6,865 nucleotides of DNA. Origin: JBDRLV01 sp043812755. Its GTDB lineage: Bacteria > Patescibacteriota > Patescibacteriia > UBA9934 > GWF2-40-263. The position numbers and the translations under genes are program-made. The stretch spans positions 1 to 6,865 of the forward strand of contig JBDRLV010000054.1 in the NCBI GenBank assembly GCA_043812755.1, written 5' to 3'. The notes under the pieces are model-generated. The model saw only the letters and a list, made by a program, of their open reading frames with translations, ran no database searches and had not been told where the DNA came from. Numbering within the stretch: the stretch's first letter is position 1; each line of letters begins with the position of its first letter. Of the stretch, positions 1 to 4,674 are shown piece after piece.

Positions 1-126
1 ATCCCACTGGCATGAGGTGCCTTCAGAGCACCTGATGTCATTGAGTTCGCAATCAATCCACGCAAACGCCACTGCGGGCGTAAGCAAAAAACCAGCAAGA
101 ACAAGTATTGTGTAAAAAGAACGCAT
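1..126 (-). CDS. Secreted Cys-containing protein, N-terminal fragment
   Basis: The frame opens with ATG at 126-124 and stays open to the window edge, giving 42 residues of a protein cut off at its C-terminal side. Residues 1-22 form a classical Sec signal peptide: an Arg at position 2, a hydrophobic core (residues 4-15), then TPAVAFA as a probable signal peptidase I site ending near residue 22. The exported part begins WIDCELNDIRC and has Cys at 26, 33 and 39, suggesting a disulfide-bonded or metal-binding exported protein. The start is well supported by a near-perfect AAGGAGGTGA seven to eight bases upstream and a promoter at 146-174. I do not recognise the family and the visible part is too short to assign one. 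It lies on the same strand as the radical SAM gene but far from it, with its own promoter, so any link is conjecture. Confidence 0.8.
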   Translation of the reverse strand, partial: MRSFYTILVLAGFLLTPAVAFAWIDCELNDIRCSEGTSCQWD

Positions 127-131
127 AATCT

Positions 132-140
132 CACCTCCTT
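132..140 (-). promoter_or_regulatory. Strong ribosome binding site of the left-edge gene
   Basis: On the minus strand AAGGAGGTG lies just upstream of the ATG at 126. It is close to a full anti-SD match and fixes the start of the signal-peptide gene. Confidence 0.85.
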
Positions 141-145
141 AAATG

Positions 146-174
146 AGAATAGCAGTATATTGTCACAATGTCAA
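146..174 (-). promoter_or_regulatory. Sigma70-type promoter of the left-edge gene
   Basis: On the minus strand TTGACA (174-169) is followed by a 17-base spacer and TATTCT (151-146). The spacer ends in TGc, an extended -10. The start point would be near 139, giving a very short 5' leader in which the SD lies at the extreme 5' end. The -35 is a perfect consensus and the -10 matches 4 of 6. Confidence 0.55.
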
Positions 175-271
175 TTCATGTTGGCTCTACAATAATTAGG
201 GTGGTGATAAGTCTGTTTCTTGTCTAAACATAGAATCAAAATAATTGTTCTTAGTAATAACAACCTTCTTT

Positions 272-378
272 ATCATGTCATTCTGAACAAAGGCCAGCCA
301 AAAAGCTGGCCTGAAGTGAAGAATCCCATTGTTAATCAATGAGATTCCCGCCAGACCGACTGCTATCAGTCTGTCGGG
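272..378. repeat. Nested hairpin repeat in the gene-free stretch
   Basis: Three consecutive inverted repeats fill this part of the gene-free stretch 175-480. They are AGGCCAGC/GCTGGCCT (291-298 with 305-312, perfect 8 bp, A-rich loop), GAATCcCATTG/CAATGaGATTC (321-331 with 337-347, one mismatch) and GACcGACTG/CAGTCtGTC (354-362 with 367-375, one mismatch). The core TGTCATTCTGAAC...GAAGTGAAGAATC resembles, from memory, an intergenic repeat common in several uncultivated bacterial lineages. Here that core is interrupted by the 8-bp hairpin. No gene is convincing in this stretch, and hairpin 1 lacks a T-run, so it is not an obvious terminator. Confidence 0.6.
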
Positions 379-477
379 CTGTCTTCGGTAGCTAACTACT
401 GACAAGCTCCCTCAGAATTACAAGGGCGGGATAATAATCGTCACCTTAATTGACAAGGAGCCTTCATCTTTCTTAAA

Positions 478-500
478 TAAAAAATCCGACGCGGGTCGGA
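478..500 (-). terminator. Intrinsic terminator of the 66-residue membrane protein gene
   Basis: On the minus strand TCCGAC pairs with GTCGGA (500-495 with 490-485) around a four-base loop, and TTTTTTATTT follows. It lies ten bases after the TAA of the gene at 510-710 and closes a single-gene transcript. Confidence 0.85.
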
Positions 501-509
501 CAAGTGTGA

Positions 510-710
510 TTACTGAGCCCAAAACGGAGGGCCGTCATCTGTGGTTGTAGTGTCATTTCTTGTGATTAGGAAAATTGGAACTATTGCAATTGCTACGATT
601 GCAGTTATTGCTCCAAAGAAATAATCACCGTCTGCAATGGCTACTAGGGCTCCAAACCCAAAGAATACAGTTATACAAAGGCAGAGAATGGCTTTTATAA
701 TTCTTGGCAT
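510..710 (-). CDS. Small two-helix membrane protein
   Basis: This 66-residue protein starts MPRIIKAILC. Two hydrophobic segments (about residues 4-25 and 30-49) are joined by a short ADGDY turn, forming a membrane hairpin. A polar tail with TTTTDDG and a final PPFWAQ follows. The reading frame extends upstream to 782, but the start at 710 is preferred because GGAGGG (723-718) sits seven bases before it, while the extra upstream residues lie within the leader predicted from the promoter at 782-810. The gene has its own promoter and terminator, so it is a single transcription unit. I do not recognise the family. The shape would fit a small stress or envelope protein, a toxin-like peptide or an accessory membrane subunit, and nothing here decides between them. 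Confidence 0.7.
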   Translation of the reverse strand: MPRIIKAILCLCITVFFGFGALVAIADGDYFFGAITAIVAIAIVPIFLITRNDTTTTDDGPPFWAQ

Positions 711-717
711 ATGATAA

Positions 718-723
718 CCCTCC
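718..723 (-). promoter_or_regulatory. RBS that sets the start of the small membrane protein
   Basis: GGAGGG on the minus strand lies seven bases before the ATG at 710. It selects this ATG over the upstream in-frame start at 782. Confidence 0.75.
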
Positions 724-781
724 AGTAATATGTAAAGAACAAGATTGGTTGTTGGCAAGATTGCTTGTTTCTTCCAAATCA

Positions 782-810
782 AAGATAGCAGTTCATTAAT
801 TCTATGTCAA
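782..810 (-). promoter_or_regulatory. Extended -10 promoter of the small membrane protein gene
   Basis: On the minus strand TTGACA (810-805), a 17-base spacer ending in TGc, then TATCTT (787-782). It has the same layout as the promoter at 146-174. The start point would be near 775, giving a leader of about 65 bases before the ATG at 710. Confidence 0.55.
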
Positions 811-840
811 TGTATACATTACCAATGTATTTAGAAAAAC

Positions 841-861
841 AAAAAACCGCTCAGGGAGCGG
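841..861 (-). terminator. Intrinsic terminator of the radical SAM gene
   Basis: On the minus strand CCGCTC/GAGCGG forms a perfect 6-bp stem (861-856 with 852-847) with a three-base loop. It is followed by TTTTTT and further T-rich sequence. It begins twelve bases after the TGA at 876-874. Confidence 0.88.
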
Positions 862-873
862 TGGTAGAAAAGA

Positions 874-2412
874 TCAGGAGTCGTAATTGTCACAGTAGCA
901 GACTTGGTCGTATCCTCCGCACCCTGGCTCTGCGCTGCAGTCACAAACTATGCAAACGTCTTTTGTTACGCAAGACGCTTCACCTGACACAGGGATTGAT
1001 TTGGGCTCTGGGATAAAACCAGTTCTTTTTGCTTCTGCAGTAACATCTGTGTCCCAAGAGCCTTCACAGTACTGACAGTTAAGATCACATACACTGCATC
1101 TGCACTCAGGTGGATTTGTTTCTTTGTCCAGAACATCAATGCCAAAGGAATCACGGTTGTTACACTGACGGTCTTTTCGACAAATTTCAGAATCCTGCTC
1201 TGCTTTTTTGTCTCTGACATCTGTACGACCACAGTCATGGCAGGGCAGGTCGAATTTTGTGCAACTGCAATCGCACACTGCACAAAAATCTGTAGAGATG
1301 CAACTTGCTTCACCAGACACAGGGATTGCATTTGGTCTAGGGGTTTCTTTTTTGAGCTGAATTTTTGATTGCACAACTCCATTCCAGAGTGCGCGCTGAA
1401 AATCGCAGTGTACTTGTGGTGGCACTCCAAGCTCTCCATGCTGTCTGGTTTCAGCCCAGCATCCCCCGCGACACGGACCAAACAGATTACAGTTTTCACA
1501 CTGGTCAGTTGCAGTGTTTTCCAGCCTTGTGCGAAGACTGTGCCAAGTGTTGTCACCTGTGCCTTGCAGATGCACGATTTCAAAATCGTTTGAATCATCT
1601 TGGTTGGTGAAGCGGTGGCATGGCATGAACTTGCCATCAAGGTCAACAGCAATCACTGTTTTTGAAACACCACAGCGATCAGCTGGGTTGCCACCTTCAA
1701 GACCAAAGTTGAATGCATAAGCAAACACATCAAGTGGTCGCAAAGCATCAACTGATTTGAGTGCTCCAAAGCGCTCTTTGCACACTTGCTCTACTTGATT
1801 GGAAAACTCTTGCAGAACTTCAGGCGTCCAGCCATGCATGTTGAGTGCTGGGAAGGCTGCGATTCCTTTGAATCCCAACTTAGCAAGAAACACCATGTTG
1901 TCGTAAAAGTAAGGAACAGTTGCAGGAGTGATCGTAAGGCGTGCGCCCTTTGCCCCTGAGGCAAGCGCAAGCTTTGCACCCGTAAGCATTTTGTCAAAAC
2001 TGCTTTGTCCACCAAGGAGTGGCCGATTGAGATCATGAGAGATTCGGTCACCATCAATGGAGCAGTGTAGCGATCCGCCATACTTTTTGATGAAAGCGAG
2101 TGCATCATCATCAAGCAGTGATAGATTGGTGGTCAACCCCCATTTGAAGGGAACACCTTCTCGCTCACATTTTTCCACGCAAATCTTGATGATCTGCTCA
2201 ATGATCGGTCTGTCACACAAAGGCTCACCACCCATGAACGAAAGGCTCATGCCTTTTTCATAGGTTCGGATAAGTGGCCATGCGCGCTCAAGCGCTTTAA
2301 CAAATACATCAAGGTCAATGGAGCGTTGCTCTTTTTCGCCTTTATAGCAGTAAGTGCAACCAAAGTTGCATTTTTCAGTGGCATCAACAGAAAGCAGGAT
2401 TTGAGCACCCAT
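874..2412 (-). CDS. Radical SAM/SPASM enzyme with fused Cys-rich repeat tail
   Basis: This 512-residue protein has three parts. Residues 1-230 are a radical SAM core: CNFGCTYC (C15, C19, C22) binds the SAM-cleaving [4Fe-4S] cluster and GGEP (61-64) binds SAM. Residues 247-336 are a complete seven-Cys SPASM domain (C247, G260, C265, C305, C308, C314, C318, C336), which in this family carries two auxiliary clusters. SPASM enzymes typically modify peptides or proteins, as in RiPP and sulfatase maturation, forming thioether or C-C crosslinks or formylglycine. Residues 351-512 are an unusual tail with 21 Cys. It contains two copies of IPVSGEASC-x5-CxVCDCS (363-383, 473-493) and a Cys cluster between them (437-449). 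The core would be cytoplasmic, with no signal peptide or membrane segment. AGGAG six bases before the ATG fixes the start. The gene has its own promoter and terminator and no separate precursor-like neighbour. The core assignment is firm; the tail being a substrate is inference. Extra metal-binding domains are the alternative. Confidence 0.93.
   Translation of the reverse strand: MGAQILLSVDATEKCNFGCTYCYKGEKEQRSIDLDVFVKALERAWPLIRTYEKGMSLSFMGGEPLCDRPIIEQIIKICVEKCEREGVPFKWGLTTNLSLLDDDALAFIKKYGGSLHCSIDGDRISHDLNRPLLGGQSSFDKMLTGAKLALASGAKGARLTITPATVPYFYDNMVFLAKLGFKGIAAFPALNMHGWTPEVLQEFSNQVEQVCKERFGALKSVDALRPLDVFAYAFNFGLEGGNPADRCGVSKTVIAVDLDGKFMPCHRFTNQDDSNDFEIVHLQGTGDNTWHSLRTRLENTATDQCENCNLFGPCRGGCWAETRQHGELGVPPQVHCDFQRALWNGVVQSKIQLKKETPRPNAIPVSGEASCISTDFCAVCDCSCTKFDLPCHDCGRTDVRDKKAEQDSEICRKDRQCNNRDSFGIDVLDKETNPPECRCSVCDLNCQYCEGSWDTDVTAEAKRTGFIPEPKSIPVSGEASCVTKDVCIVCDCSAEPGCGGYDQVCYCDNYDS
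934..996 (-). repeat. Tail repeat copy 2 (residues 473-493)
   Basis: IPVSGEASC then VTKDVC then IVCDCS. It matches copy 1 at 16 of 21 residues. Nine of those 16 shared codons differ synonymously, including AGT versus TCT for the Ser before the first Cys, so the protein sequence has been conserved while the DNA has drifted. Confidence 0.9.
1066..1104 (-). repeat. Degenerate middle tail unit (residues 437-449)
   Basis: The residues CRCSVCDLNCQYC keep the VCD core seen in both full repeats (AVCDC and IVCDC) and contain five Cys in 13 residues. The preceding IPVSGEAS block is missing, so this is only a tentative third unit. Confidence 0.5.
1264..1326 (-). repeat. Tail repeat copy 1 (residues 363-383)
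   Basis: IPVSGEASC then ISTDFC then AVCDCS, followed by more Cys at 384, 391 and 394. The two full copies start exactly 110 residues (330 bases) apart. Confidence 0.9.
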
Positions 2413-2418
2413 TTTGAA

Positions 2419-2423
2419 CTCCT
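2419..2423 (-). promoter_or_regulatory. RBS of the radical SAM gene
   Basis: AGGAG on the minus strand (within AAAAGGAG) lies six bases before the ATG at 2412. This supports the start that leaves only 14 residues before the CxxxCxxC motif, as is usual in the family. Confidence 0.85.
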
Positions 2424-2446
2424 TTTAGGTAGTTGGTCGCGAGTCT

Positions 2447-2475
2447 ACTAAACTGTATTTTAAGATTTTTGTCAA
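2447..2475 (-). promoter_or_regulatory. Promoter of the radical SAM gene
   Basis: On the minus strand TTGACA (2475-2470), a 17-base spacer and TTTAGT (2452-2447). The start point would be near 2440, a leader of about 28 bases containing the AGGAG. The -10 matches 4 of 6 and there is no extended -10 here. Confidence 0.5.
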
Positions 2476-2503
2476 GTAGGGTTAGGTTTAGACATGAGAA
2501 TTT

Positions 2504-2527
2504 CCAGACCTTTTTTCTGGGTTTTTT
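2504..2527 (+). terminator. Terminator-like hairpin between divergent promoters
   Basis: CCAGA/TCTGG (2504-2508 with 2516-2520) forms a 5-bp stem with a seven-base loop, followed by G and six T. No plus-strand gene ends before it. It lies upstream of the promoter of the 2582 gene and could stop antisense transcription running out of the radical SAM region. The stem is weak. Confidence 0.35.
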
Positions 2528-2529
2528 GT

Positions 2530-2558
2530 TTGCAGAAAATGAATAGCAATGCTATAAT
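2530..2558 (+). promoter_or_regulatory. Extended -10 promoter of the four-helix membrane protein gene
   Basis: TTGCAG (2530-2535), a 17-base spacer ending in TGc, then a perfect TATAAT (2553-2558). The start point would be near 2565, giving a leader of about 17 bases without a recognisable SD before the ATG at 2582. Confidence 0.65.
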
Positions 2559-2581
2559 TTTATAACAGAATTGAATGCAAT

Positions 2582-3118
2582 ATGAGATTTTATAATATTT
2601 CAAAAGGGCAATATATAACCATTTGGGTATTTGGCGTAATAGTTTTCTTATTGTCATTGAGTGGTTTTGGTGCATACCCTTTTTATATATTTAAAAAAGA
2701 GTTGATGTTTGGTATTTTGGTTCTTGGTTTTCTAATTTTTTATTCTATTGGGTGGTGCAAGCAGAATAAAAAAGACATGAAAGTAGAAAAGTTTGATGAG
2801 AAATCAGTGAAAATAAGATGTACAAATTGTAACAAAGTTTCAAAACCTACAAAATGGATTTTTCGTATGGTCATAGGTATTATTCTTTTGGTTGGTTGGG
2901 GGTTGGTTCCAGGATTTCTTTTTCTTATTTTTAGCAGTAAATTTATTTGTCCTGATTGTGGCCAACGTCATATGTTGAATGTTGTTTTAGAAAACGGTAG
3001 TGAACAACAGATTAAAGCAATGCCGAAATCGCGTTTTTTACTAATTTGGATTCCAATAACAATAATTTTTGTATTAGCGAGTTTAGCAGCTTCGGGTTTG
3101 ATTCTTGAGGAACTTTGA
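2582..3118 (+). CDS. Membrane protein with two CxxC pairs
   Basis: This 178-residue protein has hydrophobic segments at about 11-30, 41-58, 92-118 and 152-175. Two CxxC pairs, IRCTNC (C80, C83) and ICPDCG (C123, C126), look like the two halves of a zinc ribbon, but they are separated by the third hydrophobic segment. For the four Cys to bind one metal, that 27-residue segment (containing GWGLVPG) would have to be a re-entrant loop or short hairpin. Otherwise the pairs sit on opposite faces. The gene is much more AT-rich than the radical SAM gene, which may indicate transfer. The start is the first ATG after a strong extended -10 promoter, but no SD precedes it. An intrinsic terminator follows. 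I recognise no named family; a zinc-ribbon membrane protein of unknown role is the most that can be said. Confidence 0.82.
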   Translation: MRFYNISKGQYITIWVFGVIVFLLSLSGFGAYPFYIFKKELMFGILVLGFLIFYSIGWCKQNKKDMKVEKFDEKSVKIRCTNCNKVSKPTKWIFRMVIGIILLVGWGLVPGFLFLIFSSKFICPDCGQRHMLNVVLENGSEQQIKAMPKSRFLLIWIPITIIFVLASLAASGLILEEL

Positions 3119-3143
3119 TGAAAAAAGATGAGTTTTTTTATTT

Positions 3144-3169
3144 CCGCATTTTGCGGTTTTTTTATTTTT
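3144..3169 (+). terminator. Intrinsic terminator after the CxxC membrane protein gene
   Basis: CCGCA/TGCGG (3144-3148 with 3152-3156) with a TTT loop, followed by seven T, A and five T. It lies 25 bases after the TGA. Confidence 0.85.
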
Positions 3170-3179
3170 AATCACACAA

Positions 3180-3191
3180 TGGTATTATACT
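3180..3191 (+). promoter_or_regulatory. -10 element immediately before the glycosyltransferase-like gene
   Basis: TGgTATTAT (3180-3188), an extended -10, overlaps an alternative TATACT (3186-3191). Eight bases separate TATTAT from the ATG at 3197, so transcription would begin about at the start codon. No good -35 is visible, and the preceding bases are the T-run of the previous terminator. Confidence 0.45.
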
Positions 3192-3196
3192 AGAGC

Positions 3197-3946
3197 ATGA
3201 AACGGATTATTTTATTTCGATTCCATAAAGAGCCCAAGGTCTGCGCTAACAGGCTGGAGCTTTTGCGTAAGCTCAATCCAAATACACATATTGTTGGATT
3301 TTATGGTGGGCTCAAGTGCGACGAAAAGAAGTTCAAAGATTTGAAGTTTGATTCTTATTATTCAATCCCAATTGATGATCCGAATTATAAGTGGATGCAT
3401 GCTGATCTATGCGCGCGCATGTGGTATCGCGATCAGGGACGCAAGATGAAGTTTGACATGGCCCACATTATTGAATGGGATTTGATTTTATTGGAATCAA
3501 TTGAAAAATTGTTTGATCACATCAAGAGCGGGGTAGGGCTTACTGATGTTCGGTCAATGAAACAAATGGAAAAGATTAAGTGGACATGGATTACAGGAGC
3601 GCGAAAGTGTGAATGGGATTTATTACAGAAGTTTGCAAAAGAGGAATTGAAATGGAAAGGACATGCCAAGGGTGGAGTGTTTCCAGCATCGTGCATGTCG
3701 CGCAAGTTTCTTGAAAGGTATTCAAAAGTTGAAGTACCAAGTTTGTGCAATGATGAAGTGCGTTTACCTTTATTTGCCCAATGTTTTAAAATGAAAATAT
3801 ACGACACGAATGTCCGTGACAAGAAACATTTCAATTGTCATAAAATTGAAATCACTCCAGAGCATGTCTATAAGCACTGCTCAAAGTCAAAAGTATTTCA
3901 TCCTGTTTTTAAGGAGTTGAATTTAAAAAAGTTATGCTTGGATTAA
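3197..3946 (+). CDS. Glycosyltransferase-like protein, probably GT-A fold
   Basis: This 249-residue protein has no signal peptide or membrane segment. The assignment rests on general features of GT-A enzymes: an N-terminal strand (MKRIILFRFH, where other families have a nucleotide-sugar strand), an HADLC..MWYRD region, an acidic E93-W-D95 followed by hydrophobic residues (a DxD-like position), GG at 159-160 leading into a hydrophobic segment, and NDEVRLPLF (185-193) like the acceptor-side acidic motif. It ends with HP near the C-terminus (residues 235-236), also seen in some GTs. The likely job is sugar transfer to a cell-surface or lipid acceptor, but this is a fold-level guess. The family is not named and the acidic motif is not a strict DxD. 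The ATG has no SD and sits right after a -10, so the mRNA may be leaderless. The last 13 bases overlap the GrpB-family gene, forming a two-gene operon. Confidence 0.8.
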   Translation: MKRIILFRFHKEPKVCANRLELLRKLNPNTHIVGFYGGLKCDEKKFKDLKFDSYYSIPIDDPNYKWMHADLCARMWYRDQGRKMKFDMAHIIEWDLILLESIEKLFDHIKSGVGLTDVRSMKQMEKIKWTWITGARKCEWDLLQKFAKEELKWKGHAKGGVFPASCMSRKFLERYSKVEVPSLCNDEVRLPLFAQCFKMKIYDTNVRDKKHFNCHKIEITPEHVYKHCSKSKVFHPVFKELNLKKLCLD

Positions 3947-4449
3947 ACAGGCACAATGTAACATTATCTGAATACGATCCTGCCTGGGTGCAGGATTTTG
4001 AGGATGAGAAAAAGGCAATTAAGGATAAACTTGGAGACGACTTAGTTGCGATTGAGCACATTGGCTCAACTGCAATTCCTGGCATGTGCGCAAAGCCCAT
4101 CTTAGATTTTATGGTTGCTGTTGAATCTGTTGATGATTATGAAATGTTTATAAAACCGCTTGCTGAGCTTGGATATGAATTCCGCAGAGACTATCGTGAC
4201 ACTCAGCAACATGTTTTGTTTGTTAAGGGATCAGAAGACAATCGCACACATTATTTAAAATTGACCGAACTTGATTCGATATTTTGGAAAGAGCATATAG
4301 TGTTTCGAGATTATCTGATTGCTCATCCAGATGTTGCGCAAGAGTATGCAGAGTTAAAAAGAGAACTATTTGAAAAGCACGCTGATGATCGCGCTGCCTA
4401 CACTGCTGCCAAAGCTGAGTTTATTCAGGGGGTGCTTAGTAGCGCATAA
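3934..4449 (+). CDS. GrpB/UPF0157-family nucleotidyltransferase-like protein
   Basis: This 171-residue protein has the usual family length. The hallmark block is at 39-58: AIEHIGSTAIPGMCAKPILD, with the GST of the nucleotidyltransferase fold (44-46) and the conserved AKPxxD. Other family features are YDPAWVQDFEDE (14-25), RTHYLKL (104-110), and FRDYL..HPDVAQEY..LK near the end. Members resemble the C-terminal domain fused to dephospho-CoA kinase in some bacteria; substrates are mostly unknown. It would act in the cytoplasm. The only in-frame start is ATG 3934, since an in-frame stop lies at 3910-3912. The nearest SD, AAGGAG at 3911-3916, is 17 bases away, so translation probably depends on coupling to the overlapping upstream gene. 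It may act with the glycosyltransferase-like product on a nucleotide or sugar-nucleotide, which is inference from the operon only. Confidence 0.92.
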   Translation: MLGLNRHNVTLSEYDPAWVQDFEDEKKAIKDKLGDDLVAIEHIGSTAIPGMCAKPILDFMVAVESVDDYEMFIKPLAELGYEFRRDYRDTQQHVLFVKGSEDNRTHYLKLTELDSIFWKEHIVFRDYLIAHPDVAQEYAELKRELFEKHADDRAAYTAAKAEFIQGVLSSA

Positions 4450-4479
4450 TAAATTAGCACTGATTAACGTTTTTTACAG

Positions 4480-4502
4480 GTCGTTACCAGGTAACGACTT
4501 TT
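4480..4502 (+). terminator. First terminator of the GT-like/GrpB operon
   Basis: GTCGTTAC/GTAACGAC (4480-4487 with 4491-4498) is a perfect 8-bp stem with a CAG loop, followed by TTTTAAAT. The T-run is short, so termination may be partial. It starts 30 bases after the stop. Confidence 0.7.
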
Positions 4503-4505
4503 AAA

Positions 4506-4522
4506 TATGCTGAAATAGCATA
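4506..4522. repeat. Small inverted repeat between the two terminators
   Basis: TATGCT/AGCATA (4506-4511 with 4517-4522) around GAAAT. It lies between two terminator hairpins and has no T-run of its own. It may be an operator-like site or chance. Confidence 0.4.
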
Positions 4523-4530
4523 CATACTCA

Positions 4531-4554
4531 CCCGTGGAATTCTGCGGGTTTTTT
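4531..4554 (+). terminator. Second terminator of the GT-like/GrpB operon
   Basis: CCCG/CGGG (4531-4534 with 4545-4548) plus a wobble pair, loop of about ten bases, followed by six T and GTTT. It backs up the first terminator, and the promoter of the next gene begins eight bases later. Confidence 0.65.
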
Positions 4555-4561
4555 GTTTGGA

Positions 4562-4590
4562 TTGACAAATGCGCAAATAATTGCTTAACT
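4562..4590 (+). promoter_or_regulatory. Promoter of the membrane-anchored helical protein gene
   Basis: TTGACA (4562-4567), a 17-base spacer ending in TGc, then TTAACT (4585-4590). The -35 and extended -10 are good and the -10 hexamer is weak (3 of 6). The start point would be near 4597, leaving a leader of about 78 bases. Confidence 0.5.
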
Positions 4591-4610
4591 TAAATTAGCG
4601 GCTTCTTCAA

Positions 4611-4655
4611 GCAACCATGGTGGTTGCAACTCACCTGCGGTTTTTTGCAGGGTTG
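4611..4655 (+). promoter_or_regulatory. Structured leader with two hairpins
   Basis: Hairpin A is GCAACCA/TGGTTGC (4611-4617 with 4621-4627), perfect over 7 bp. Hairpin B is CAAC-bulge-CCTGC (4627-4630, 4634-4638) with GCAGG-GTTG (4647-4651, 4652-4655); its loop holds six T. A and B share base 4627 and so compete only slightly. Hairpin B ends eight bases before the AAAGGAG, so the structures could tune RBS access or RNA stability. No known riboswitch is recognised. Confidence 0.5.
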
Positions 4656-4662
4656 TTAAACG

Positions 4663-4669
4663 AAAGGAG
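4663..4669 (+). promoter_or_regulatory. RBS that sets a TTG start
   Basis: AAAGGAG ends five bases before TTG at 4675-4677. There is no ATG or GTG at suitable spacing, so the TTG start is well supported. Confidence 0.8.
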
Positions 4670-4674
4670 TTATT

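Larger units (their letters stand above)
877..1362 (-). other. Cys-rich tail of the radical SAM protein
   Basis: Residues 351-512 lie beyond the last SPASM Cys. The 142 residues from C371 onward contain 21 Cys in three clusters: 371-394, 437-449 and 481-507. Linkers between the clusters are charged and hydrophilic (for example RDKKAEQDSEI). The segment has no hydrophobic core pattern beyond the Cys motifs and looks like low-structure repeat units rather than another enzyme domain. Confidence 0.75.

Noticed and set aside
196..405. Minus-strand ORF of 69 residues
   Set aside because: It starts with TTG without a well-spaced SD and is a translation of the nested hairpin repeat at 272-378, so it is probably not a gene.
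804..1016. Plus-strand ORF of 70 residues
   Set aside because: It crosses the radical SAM terminator and the opposite strand of the tail, with no RBS.
966..1652. Minus-strand ORF of 228 residues inside the radical SAM gene
   Set aside because: It is a second frame of the same strand under a gene whose frame carries every expected Cys motif. Its Cys content mirrors the tail codons and it has no SD of its own.
3517..3834. Minus-strand ORF of 105 residues
   Set aside because: It is antisense to the glycosyltransferase-like gene and lacks a promoter, an SD and a terminator.
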